Source: Littorina saxatilis
Lineage: Eukaryota; Mollusca; Gastropoda; Littorinimorpha; Littorinidae
NCBI RefSeq assembly: GCF_037325665.1
Contig: NC_090250.1
Coordinates: 38,330,464-38,394,463 of the forward strand
Direction: 5' to 3'
DNA: 64,000 nt
Part shown: piece after piece, positions 24,601 to 36,600 of the stretch
Layout: every line of letters begins with the position of its first letter
How positions within the stretch are numbered: the stretch's first letter is position 1
Position numbers and translations under genes: made by a program
The notes under the pieces: generated by a model
The model's input: the letters and a program-made list of their open reading frames with translations, nothing else
The model's database searches: none
What the model was told of the DNA's origin: nothing

Positions 24601-27600
24601 GAGACCGGAAACAAAATGACGAAAGCCAGCGTGATCTCAGAGCAGACTGCTTGTAGGTAATTGAAAATGAATCAAAAAACCCGAAACAGAAAGGACGAAG
24701 CTGGTAAGAAAGACGGAAAACCGTGAAGCGAACCAGCCGTCAGCCTCCCGAGACCAGAGTTCTCAGTAATAGTCATAGTTGCAAGTGAAGAAGGGGTGAC
24801 CAGGCCGGAAGCCCAACCCGGCAGAAATCGTCCCAACTCACATCATGCAAGCATGATGGAGAAGAGGAAGAGACGAAATCCGCAGTCACAAGAACCAATT
24901 GCCAAAGTCGCAACACGACAGGCAGGAGACTATAACACAGGCTAAGGCCGAGAGCCTTGCTGCCCGTAGGCCGGCCATTGCGCCAAAGTACTCAAAGTAC
25001 ACAGGCACAGTAAGAAACCAAAAGTTTCGGCCGCCGAAAAAGATGCTGGCCTAGAGGCCAGCACCGAGAAAACTGGAACATTAGCTAGACCTCTGCCCAC
25101 AAAGGGGAGGAGTAGCCAAAAAACCTGAGAAAAAGTGACAAGCCAAGAATGACTTCTCAAACATGCGTTGCCCAGACAATGCACCCTCAGGAAAATCTGA
25201 ATGTTACTTCCGAGGCCAACTCAAGTGAACCTTAAGTTTGGACGAAACACCAGAACGCGTCTGATCGCTAGAGAAAGACAAAGTCAGACTCGGCGAAAGA
25301 CAAACCTGGACCAAGTCCAGAAGCTGGTGGCAAGAGAAAACGGGGAAGCCCAAAGGCAGAAACCCCCCTTTAAACGGAAATCGACCTCTCAGCACCCATA
25401 CGCTGGGAAAGAGAAAGAATGTCGAAGCCCGAAGCCACAAGCACAAGGAAAACAACAACCACCACCTCCAACGGATGAAATGGCTGTTGCTCCCGCCGAG
25501 GCTAAAACCCCGAAGCCCTACGGCCGGCTGTTGTTTCAAAAACCCAGCGTCCTATGACGGCTGTGAAAGAAACAATCTCACCTGAGCTGAGGACGTAGGC
25601 CGCTTAGGCTGAGTCCGCTAGGTATAGCCTGCTTAGGAGCGGCCTGCTTTTGCTGCTTTCAAATTGAAGCTCAAAAGAAGGGAACCGCTGTTCTCTGTTG
25701 GTCTCAATCCCCTGCTTCTGGCATGAGAGGCCAGGCTGCCGGAGAGAGACCGTCCACCAAGGATGACGAACTGAGAATGTTCCTTGTCGACTCCTCAGAA
25801 AACCGGGAGTGGGCAAGAAACAAGTCCCTTCCGCACGAGACCGCATGGAAATAGCGCAGAGAGGACCGCCTCATCTGTGCCTCGTTCACCCTTGTAAGTG
25901 TGGAGAGGAGTGAGACACTTCCTCCGCGTCCTGCCCTTTACTAAGGGGAAAGGGCGCCAAGGAATCTGCCAGAGCGCGAGAAAGCGCCCGCAGGAGAGTC
26001 TCGGAAATGGAACTGAGTTCCAAAAGTTGTCAGCCCCCTTCCTCAGAGAATAGGAGATTCTGCCCATAGAACGTCAGAACCGAATTCTTCCTCAACGGCT
26101 TCGTAAGAAGCGAAAGAAGTTCCGGCGTGACCGAAAAACGGTGCGCGCGGACGGGGAAAGGCCAACAGGCAGCTACGAGACGACCTTGGCCAAGGCAACT
26201 TCCTCTGGTCCGCTAAGGGCACGAAGGAGGAAGCCTGCGCAGGAGCGGCAAGGCATTCCGATGCCAGCTCCGAAGCTGAACCCTGAGGAACCAGCAACGA
26301 AACCGACGCCGGAGGCCACCCCCTGTCGAAGAGGGGGGCTCGGCGAAAAGGCAAAAAGGCGAAAAGCTACTAAGGGCGATTCTTCCAACCAGAAGTAGCT
26401 GCTTCCTCTTTGCCGACCGAAGTCCTTCCTGTTGGCAATCGATTGTGCTCATTCCCTAACTGAGAGGGGGATGAGAGGAATCAAAACCAAGGAAAGTGGG
26501 AGAGAGGAGCTCGCGGCCACCACCGGAGTGTGTGGATGCTGCTGTCCCAACAGAGGCAAGAAGCCTGTATGCCCATAGGGCAAGCCTTGTTCGAAATTCA
26601 CCGGCGACCAAACGGAAGCAGCGGGAACTGAACCGGAAAATCCGGGAGGAGCCGGAAGTGCGGCAGCAACAGCAGCGCTATGCCAAAGCTGGTGCTGAGC
26701 CACCTACGAGCTGAAGCTCGGAACCCAAAGGTAGGCCGTAGGCCAGAACCGGAAGTGACAGTAACCTGTGCACTACCCGCTTGACCTACCCTCCTGCCAA
26801 GGCCGGAAGCGAAGCTGCCGGAAATGGCTGCCGTGCAAAGGGCAAAGCTCAAACCGGAAAGGGCCATGGGCTGCCCACATCCCGATGAACTAACATTTCC
26901 AGCCGGAGCCGGAAGAGAAGCTGTCGCGGACGACTGCTTACGTATAGCGCAGCTCAAGCCGGATGGGATCATTATTTGTCCACCTTCCAACGAGGCACTA
27001 CTTCCGTGAACCGGAAGTGCCGCTGTCGCGTACGACTGCCGACGTAAGGCAAGGCTCGAGCCGGACGTGACAGTAGCCTGTGCACTAACCAGTGAACCTA
27101 CACTTCCGGTCGGAACCGGAAGAACAGCTGTCGCGGGCGACCGCTGTCATAGGACAAGGCTCGAGCCAGACGTGACAGTAGTCTGTGCACTAGCAAGTGA
27201 ACCTCTACTTCCGGCCGGAGCTGGAAGCGGCTGCCGCGAACGACTGCTGACGTAAATTCGGAAGCTGGCCAGAGCCGCCGAAGGCAGCTGCTCCTCGTAC
27301 ACGGACCCGAAGTCCGAAACGCCACCTGAAGGGGACGGCTCATAGCCAAAAGAACCCGACAAATGACGCTGCGAGGGAAGGCCGTACCCATCCTGTTGGC
27401 CATCGATGAAACTCGCACCCCTGACTAAGAGGAAGATGAGAGTCACCAACGACCGAAGGCAGCTGAAGAGAGGAGCTAGCGGCCACCACCGAAGTGGGTG
27501 GCTGCTGCTGTCCCAACAGAGGCAAAAAGCCTGTATGCCCAGGAGAACCACCGTATTCGAAATTCACCGGCGACACAACGGAAGCAGCGGGAACCGAACC

Positions 27601-30600
27601 CGGAAAAGCCGGGAGGAGCAGGGAGTGCAGACGCAACAGCAGAACTATGCCATAGCTGGTGCTGAGGAGTCTGCAAGCCACAACCCGGAAGTGACAGATG
27701 ACTGTGCACGACCCGTTTGACCTACATTTCCTGCCCAGGCAGGAAGAGCAGCTGCCGGAAACGGCTGCTGTAGCAGGGCAAGGCTCGAACCGGAAGGGAC
27801 CATGGGCTGTCCGCAAACCAGTGAACCAACACTTCCGGCCGGAGCCGGAAGCGAAGCTGCCGCGGACGGCTGCTTACGTAATTCGTAGCTCAAACCGGCA
27901 GGGACCATGGTCTGTCCGCTGTCCAGTGAACCACTACTTCCGGCCGGAGCCGGAAGGGAAGCTGCCGCGGACGGCTGCTTACGTAATTCGTAGCTCAAAC
28001 CGGCAGGGACCATGGTCTGTCCGCTGTCCAGTGAACCACTACTTCCGGCCGGAGCCGGAAGGGAAGCTGCCGCGGACGGCTGCTTACGTAATTCGTAGCT
28101 CAAACCGGCAGGGACCATGGTCTGTCCGCTGTCCAGTGAACCACTACTTCCGGCCGGAGCCGGAAGTGCAGCTGCCGCGGACGGCTGCTGCGAGCACATA
28201 CCTTGTGACGACCGTATCCCAAAAGGGACCTGCTCAGGTGCACTCCCGCAAGCGGTAGCCACCGAGCGCCGGCCGAGAAGAGAAACGCCTCCCTGTTCAC
28301 CGCCTCCAGCACCAACGCCGAAGCCAGCAGGCTGGACAGGTGATCCGGAAACAACAGGAACACAGGAAGCCAACGACCGAGGGTCGCACACCCCCGGGAG
28401 GGAGGCAGAGCTGGAAACAGGGTCCGTCCGCGCCATCTCAATTTCTGGAAGCAAAGAGGACAAAAGGCTAGCCACAAGAGTGCCAGCCTCCGGCACAGGC
28501 GCCGGGTTCGAAACGGACGTGGTAGCGGTAATGCCCGCCGCCCGCGAGCCAGACGAAGTTTCCTCCGGCGCCGAAATGGGCACCGAAAAAACGAAGTTAG
28601 TCTTCGGGTCAGAAACGTGAACCGTGGGGTTCCTAGCCGAAGAAGTAGAAGCCGAGGACTTAGGTTTGCCAGGGCCTTTGCCCTTACTCTCGGCCTTAGC
28701 CGCTCGCTTTTTCTCACTATCAGACATGCTGTCACGCGAGAAAACAAACTACTGAAAATACACAAGTCTCTAGGACGTTAAAACTTCAGCAGAATAAACT
28801 AGCACAAAGTACAAGTTACAAGCAGGTAATAGTGCTACTGGTCGACGCTAAAAGTCCGAGCACGGACCCAAACTAACCAGCAAAAAACACCACGTGTAAG
28901 CGAAAAATGGCGACCAAAATGGCGGCCACAGCAACAAACTACCGAGCAAAATTCACAAGTCCGCGGACGAGAAAATTCTCAGCAGAATGGCAAAGCAAAC
29001 AACAACAAAATGGAACAATCTCACCGCTAGAAACAGCTATGAGCAGACGGGGAGCCGAGGCTGGTGGGTGTCAAGCAGACAGCAAACAACAGCCTAGGAG
29101 CGAAATCAAGCACGACCTGTCTCTCTGGCTGAAAGATGTCGAATGAGGGTGTCTCGTATTGGGTACGAGATCTGTGGCGTGATGCACGCTACGGGAGGCA
29201 ACCCAGGGTAGCAAGCTTGCTACTTTTTTGCTTGGGTTGCTTCCCTTATACTATAGACGGGATAGCGTTTTTTCAGTCTACCTAGCATCTCGACTGCGTC
29301 AATGCTAATATGTGACTCGGAGTAAGAATATGTAATTTAATGTGTACTTTTTTCTCACGAAAACCACAACTGTATAATTGGATTCTCCAACGTATTAGTT
29401 TACTGAATACATGTAGATGGATGCAAGTGGGGTCCAAACAAATTAAGCTCTATTTAAACATTCCCGCAGCGGAATGCATAGCCCCTCCATAGGAGCCTAA
29501 ATTGATGACGTCACTGCAATAAAGTCTGTAGACTCCATAAAGTCTCTTATTTCTAATGCATGGACCGCGTATAGAGCCTTATGCCATCCATAAAGTTATA
29601 GCAGGTCCCTCCTTCCAACAAGAGTTATGGAACCGGCTATTGGAGCGTTTAAAATGGCGGCTGCTTTCATGCCGATTCAGGACGAGAAGAAATTTGAGAA
29701 GCAACCGGATCTTTCTTGACCGCCTACATCCACTGAATCGTTACGACGACGTGGAACTGTACAGAAAATTCCGCTTTCGTCGGCAGGACATTCTTGCAAT
29801 CATGGATGAACTGCAAGAGCAACTCGAACTGCCGAATCGAAAGGGTGCATTGCCGCCGGTTCTGCGGGTTATCTTGACTTTGGGTCAGTTTTTACGCATG
29901 CAGATCTTTTCAAGATGTGTGTGGCGAACTGATCGCGATACGTAACAATAAGGATAATAATAATAATACGGGAATTTATAACATCAAACACAGCATGCAG
30001 AACCAGCAAGAGAGTGACTTATACCTTTATGGCGAGGGTACCGGAATGGATATAGTTTCCAAACCACGAAAGCCAAGTTTTATCAGGAGACAGGCTTTCC
30101 AAACTGTCTGCGGCAAATGGTGTAAAACTGACCCGCCGCGAAGCATCACAAAGCTTGACGCATGCGCAGAGACACAGGATGACGGGGAATCCCTTCCACT
30201 ATCTACGTGTTAAAAATAGAGCCGCTCTTAGTTATTGCAGGCACTATTTGACCTCATGCATGCGGACCGCTGAGTTCTATAGTGCGTTTCATAGCTATGC
30301 GCTCCACAGCACTATGAAATCCTAAAAGTATGGAGGGGCTATGCATTCAGGCCCTGGTCTCTTATAGTTCTTCAGACCTTGTAATTTCTTCCTGCACACT
30401 AAAGGAACATATAAAAGCTGAAATTCCATCTTCAAGTATATATATGTAGCCACATGCCACCCTGTCCGTAGAAATCTGTTCATGATTTAAACATATGTTG
30501 CGCGCAGCTTATAAGGATACATAGAGAATACTACATGGCTTGCTGTGTCACCAGATTTACACGAGTTGCAGTTTTAAATATTGAACTGTGAGCAAAAGCA

Positions 30601-33600
30601 AGCTTTTCAATATTTGAAAAGGCAACGAGTGTAAATCTGGTATGACACAGCAAGCCATGTAGTATTCTGTTTATCCTACATATTGTACTTATGTGTATTT
30701 TACTCAAAACGTCCTGCAGTCGAGGCGTCCAAATTGAAGACGCTTCTTTTGGAACCTCGATCTCTTCCAAAGCCTCGTGCAATCTTTGACATCAAAGCAA
30801 AGAAACGTCACTCCAAAAAGTACAGCGAGACGTGTTAGTTCTAAAAAATTTTTCAGGTGAAACAGCAGACGCAAAAGTGTTTTCATAATGACGTTACTAA
30901 TGTCTTGGTGACTCTGGCGTCATAAGCAGTAAAAACGCAGGTCCCTGCCAGACTAGTTAAATGACACGACCTCATTTACATGATATACACACATGTGGTT
31001 TGAATGATATTGTTATCTCATGAGTGGTCTCTCTCATGTATGCTAAGGATACACCATACAGCGTGGCAGGAATGAAAGTCAAAGAACTCACCCTCCCAGG
31101 ATGGCCAGGAAGGGTCTCTCAGGGTTGTTGAGGGCCTTGGCAAAGTACTGCAACTCCTTCTTTAGCAGGAAGCCTGAAGCTCGCTTCTCCAGTTTGCATC
31201 CAACCATAGAACTGCAAAAATAGTTACCAAATATAAGGTGGAGGACTTTCTTTTTCTGGTCGAGGTTACCTGAAAGACCCATGTTATTGACCTTAGCACC
31301 GCAGCTTTTATGGATTGTTACGTGTAAGACAGTTTTTACCCCGCCATTTAGGCAGCCATATGCAGATTTCGGGGGATGAATGCTTGGTATTTTTGTGCCT
31401 CTATAACCCACCAAACTCAGACAAAGATTACAGGATCTTTCCCATACGCAATTGATCTTGTGCTTGTGTGTATGTATCAAGGGGGATAATTATAAAGGCA
31501 CTATCACGTCTGCCCATAAGTTGACCTGGGAGATTGGAAAATCTCCACCCTTATTAACCCACCAGACACGACTGGGATTCGAACACTCAACCTTCAGCTT
31601 GGGGGGCTGGGGTCTAATCCACTAGACCATTGTGCCCATCCTAAAGATACTGAAGGTGCTATTTAGTACTAAAGTAGAGCAAACAAATTTAAAAAAAACA
31701 AGTCGCATAACGCGAAATTACTACATTTAGTCAAGCTGTGGAACTCACAGAATGAAACTGAACGCACTGCATTTTTTCACAATAACCGTAGTCCGCCGCT
31801 CGTGCAAAAGGCAGTGAAATTAACGAGCCTGTTTAGCGCGGTAGTGGTTGCGCTAAGCTGCAATTAGCACGCTTTTCTGTACCTCTCTTCGTTTGAACTT
31901 TCTGAGCGTGTTTTTAATCCAAACATATCATATCTATATGTTTTTTGAATCAGGAACCGACAAGAAATAAGATGAAATTGTTTTTAAATCGATTTTGAAA
32001 ATTTGATTTTAATCATAATTTTTATATTTCTAATTTTCAGAGCTTGTTTTTAATCCAAATATAACATATTTATATGTTTTTGGAATCAGAAAATGATGAA
32101 GAATAAGATGAATGTAATTTTGGATCATTTTATAAAAAATTAATTTTAATTACAATTTTCAGATTTTTAATGACTAAAGTCATTAACCCCTTGACTTCCG
32201 GAACTATTTGAGGATATTGGTAAAAAAAGAGTGTTTTGATTTGAGAGTGCATAAAAACTGTTAGGATAACAGTAGGGGAAAGAAACATATATGTATGTGT
32301 GGGTATATGATTGGAGATTCCAACAATACCACAAATTACTCAAAAGGGGCAGACAATGTTTGACGCAAGGGGCAGATAATCCAATTTATTCAGTTTATTA
32401 GTGAAAATATAGACAAAATGCTATTTTATGCTTGTAAATAATAAAAATATCCAGTCAAAACTAATGTAGACTTCAGGAGGAGTGGGACACCATCCCACAG
32501 CAAGATATCCGGCATCTGATCCAGTCCATGCCCAGAAGGTGCCGGGCAGTTGTTGCTGCTCAAGGCAGTCACACCCCCTACTGACTTGACAGCCTCGGCA
32601 CCCAATCGTATTGATTGACTGATTGATTTGAAGATGCAAATGAACTGTGTGTGCATTCAACTGTGTCCATACCAAATTTCAAACAAATAATCTAAATATT
32701 GGATTTTCTGTTAATTTTTTCGAAAAATAAAACAAATTTGGCAAGTAGCAACTATGCGTTTCTTTTTTTTAACAGTATAACTTGACTTTTGGGAGATACA
32801 AAAATCTAGACTCCTTACCCACCAGGCGCGGCCGAGATTCGAACCCACGACCTTCCGATTGGGAAGCCGGCGTCTTATCCACTTGGCTATTGTGCATCAT
32901 TCACCGTGAACGATCCACAGAAGGTCAAGGATTCAGTACTGTAATACAACCTGCACATACCTGTGAGCTCTGTGGGCTGTGCCAAAAGCGTCGTTGACAT
33001 AGATGTCTCCCAGCTTGGAGAGTGAGGCACGGAACTTATCGACATCCTCCGGGCTGGCCTTGGTCTTTTTGCCGTCGGCATCCACCCCCTTGCCTTCCTC
33101 CTCCACATGGAACCGCAGATTCTCCAGCAAAATGACGGAGCCTGGAGCAGGGTTAGCACACGCTGCCTCCACTTCAGGACCCACGCAGTCTTTCAGGAAT
33201 TTAATGTCTCTGAGGTGTAAAACAGAAAATTGCAATTAAAGTTGCAAAATTGTTTAAATCTGAGCAGCTTGGCAGCAACAAGCACATTAACACTCACCTT
33301 TGAAAGTTGGTTTACCAGAAACACATTAATATATTATATACAGAACATTTCCCATTGTAAACAAACTTTAGTTTTCAGCCACATACATTTCACTTACCGT
33401 ACTTATAAGGCGCTGCCGTATAGAAATGTGTACATAGTATACCCTACTTTTAACAAAAAAACTGAAAAAATCCTAGAATAATGCGATGCCATGGATAAGG
33501 CGATGGTGTCGTGCATAAGGCGACGACATGAAAGAAAAAAAAAATAAAGAAAAAATATGAGAAAAAACATCGTACGTAGGAAAAAAACAAACCCATCAAT

Positions 33601-36600
33601 GATCAAACATGGCGACCGCTCAAAATCGGCACGAAACACTGTTTCAAACAGAAAGTCAGGGAAGAAGATCAGCGGTACCTCAATCGTCACTCGTTGTCGT
33701 CGTCACTCTCACTCCCAGAAAATCCAGAGAAATCTAATTTTTTCGGCGATCAACATTGCTTGAATTGTGTTCACTTAAATGGTTGTTAGTTGCTCATTGA
33801 TCTTTAGTTCACAGTGCTCGTGAAACCTATTTTATCCAAGAATAAGGCGACCCCACAATTTTAAGTGAAAAACAAAAGAAAAAATATCGCCTTATAGTCC
33901 GAAAAGTACGGTTAATCCAATGAAAAAAATGTAACTGAAAGCTACTAAACCACATTATAAGTTTAGTAAATTTACATCACAGTGAACAACCATGTAGTGT
34001 CTTTGCAACATTTGCATTTTCACATCTGTACTGTTAAATCATATTAATCTTCGTTTAAACATGATTCTTTGCATGGGTACATGGCTGCAGATTCCTAAAC
34101 AAAAACAACAAACAATCAATTAAACCTCAGGGTCAAAGAGTCACACACAAACAATTGCAACACACACACACACATGCAAACACACACACATACACAAACG
34201 CCAAACAATGAAAGCATCCTTACTTTCCAAGGAGTTTTTTCAGCTCTGCAACCACAGGTTCCAGGGTGTACTTGGGGTTAGGCAGACCGTCAGGCCTGCC
34301 CAAGTGGGACATGAGCACAACGGACTTTGCACCCTTGTCCAGTGCATACTTGATGGTGGGTATGGCTGCAGTGATGCTGCACAGTAAAAGCAAGGAATGC
34401 GTCATGCCAAGTCTTCAATTAATCAATCCGGGTCTTCAAACTTTGTGTTGGTCTTTTCTTCTGCGTATTTTGCTTTTGTGAGTTCAAAACACACTCGCAA
34501 ATCTTGTTGTTAGTTGTTTTTTTACAGTGGACTGATCGCGATCTACATGCCTTAGGTTTCTAATCTTAAACCTCCTTCTTCGCATCTTGTTTTCATGGGC
34601 GAGAACATGCTTGATTTTTTTTAATGTGGAGGGACATCAATCTGCTTAAACAATATAAATAAATCTTATAACAAAATGTGTTACTGAGGTGCTTACCGCT
34701 GGGTGTTTGTGATCTTTCCATCCTTCAGTGGCACATTGAAGTCGACCCTGAAATATAATTTCACAATTAAATCAGCAACTAAATCTAACAAAAAAAACAA
34801 GGCAGTCATGGCTACTATTGTGCCTCATTTATACAGAATGTAATTGATGGCTTGGCAATTCTACAGGCTTAATTTACACCGCTTAACAGGGTGAGGCTAG
34901 CTACTCTCTTTATGTTTTGCCATCATAAACTCATTCTGGGATTTTATTGATACAAACACTATAATCTCTGAGAACTCTGTTTTAGATATCAGTGCCTGTG
35001 ACCTGATACGTCTAACTGATGTCGTAATCTGGCTCGGCCATTTTCTGTGATGCAAAGACTTTTAGACTGTTTAAGGTGGCAAAACAAGTTCTAAAAGATA
35101 ATAATTAAGTTCTCTGGTGTTTGAATGGATTCAGTGTGTGGAGAGTGCAAATTAACATTCATCTTGTCACTCTCAGAAACAGAAGGCTGATATGTAGTGT
35201 CCTATTTCTAAAAGTAAAAAAATTGGTAGCATCGATCGTCCTGGACCCTATAGTACTTTAGAATTAAGGCTTTATGCAAAATAGAGCCCCCCTCCCCCCC
35301 CCCCCCCCCCCCATAAGCAAAAAAAAAAGTGGTGTAAATTAGTCACTGTAAATTAAACAAGAAGAATGAAATCATTGGAGTGGACCAAAAGAATGTACGG
35401 TGTGTATTAAATCACATTTTATTTTACGAGAGCTTTGGCATAAGCATTACAAACGAGCTTTCTTTCAAACATGTATGTAGCCCTCGCTCAGAGAGGGACT
35501 ATACTCTAATATCACATATTATACGCACTGGCTATACGCACTCGGAGTGTATACAAGACCTGACCACTGTATACACTCCGGCTTTAACTTCCGGTCGCGA
35601 AGCGAATTTGCCATTCGACACCTGCACTTTGCAATAGGAACGCAGAGCAGTTGATTATAAGAGTACAAAGAAACAAAGACAATCTGATGCTGCACGGCCT
35701 TTGCTGTGACGTAGATTACATTTTCACCATTGAACCGCATCAACACTTGGAGCGTCATTTGATGCCATTTTGCAAAGCGGTATACGCTTCACTTTCGATT
35801 CATGGTATCAAAGTATGCTGGGAACAAACACAGACGGAAAAACAAACAGACACACGAAACTGCATAATGCTTCCAGTTATGGCGCTAATATTTTTTGAAA
35901 CTGGTACACAAACTTTTATGATGAAAACTATCAACAACAAAAAAGGTAGGCTGGTCATTGGAACCAGTAAGAGTCCAACTTAAGAGTACTGGTTTTGTTG
36001 TTTTACCAGAGAAAAAAACAGTAGTTCTAAAAATCAATCGGTAGGTTATACCGGCAGCCAATTATTTTCCGGTATTTTCTCATTTCAACCGGTAAAATAC
36101 CGGTAATTACCGGTTAACGCCAATACTGTGCTTCATGGCAGTTAATTGTCAGAGTTTGGAACACATTAATTTGGAGTGTGTATCGACCTAGAAACGGTTG
36201 TATCGACCTAGAAACGGTTGTGAATTAAAAATTTTAGTAATAAATTTTCATTTGATTAATATACTTACCCAACTCACATATAGCAATTAACCCTAGTTCA
36301 GTGCCGGTAACGCTGTACGCATCCCCTTGGTAACCAAGGGAAGCCCCTCTAAAAAAAGAGTGACCAATCCCATAAGGCCATATTAATACATACTTCCGAC
36401 TTCCGTATGCGCGCGCATACACCGCCATATGCATCATTCCAAACGAAGCCCAACTCACACCCTTTTTTAGAAACCCACAACCCACAGCGGGGAGGCGGGA
36501 GGGAATAAACGATGTGAGTTGGGTAAGTATATTAATCAAATGAAAATTTATTACTAAAATTTTTAATTAAATTACATATCTTACCCAACTCACATATAGC

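Larger units (their letters stand above)
23243..29340 (-). mobile_element. DIRS-type retrotransposon, non-autonomous, about 6.1 kb
   Basis: Inverted terminal repeats of about 180-190 bp (left ends near 23471, right begins near 29139) and an internal complementary region at 23522-23612, the design of DIRS tyrosine-recombinase retrotransposons. The sense strand is minus, the same as PGK, in PGK intron 5. The terminal 40 bp resemble those of the whole-looking element at 36223. Inside are a gag-like frame with a 105-bp minisatellite and several kb of GC-rich non-coding sequence. No reverse transcriptase, RNase H or recombinase is recognised. Near-identical terminal repeats suggest a fairly recent insertion. 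Confidence 0.85.

Noticed and set aside
27698-28258. Plus-strand 186-codon frame over the 105-bp array
   Set aside because: Shadow of the minus-strand gag-like frame kept open by the repeat period. No domain.
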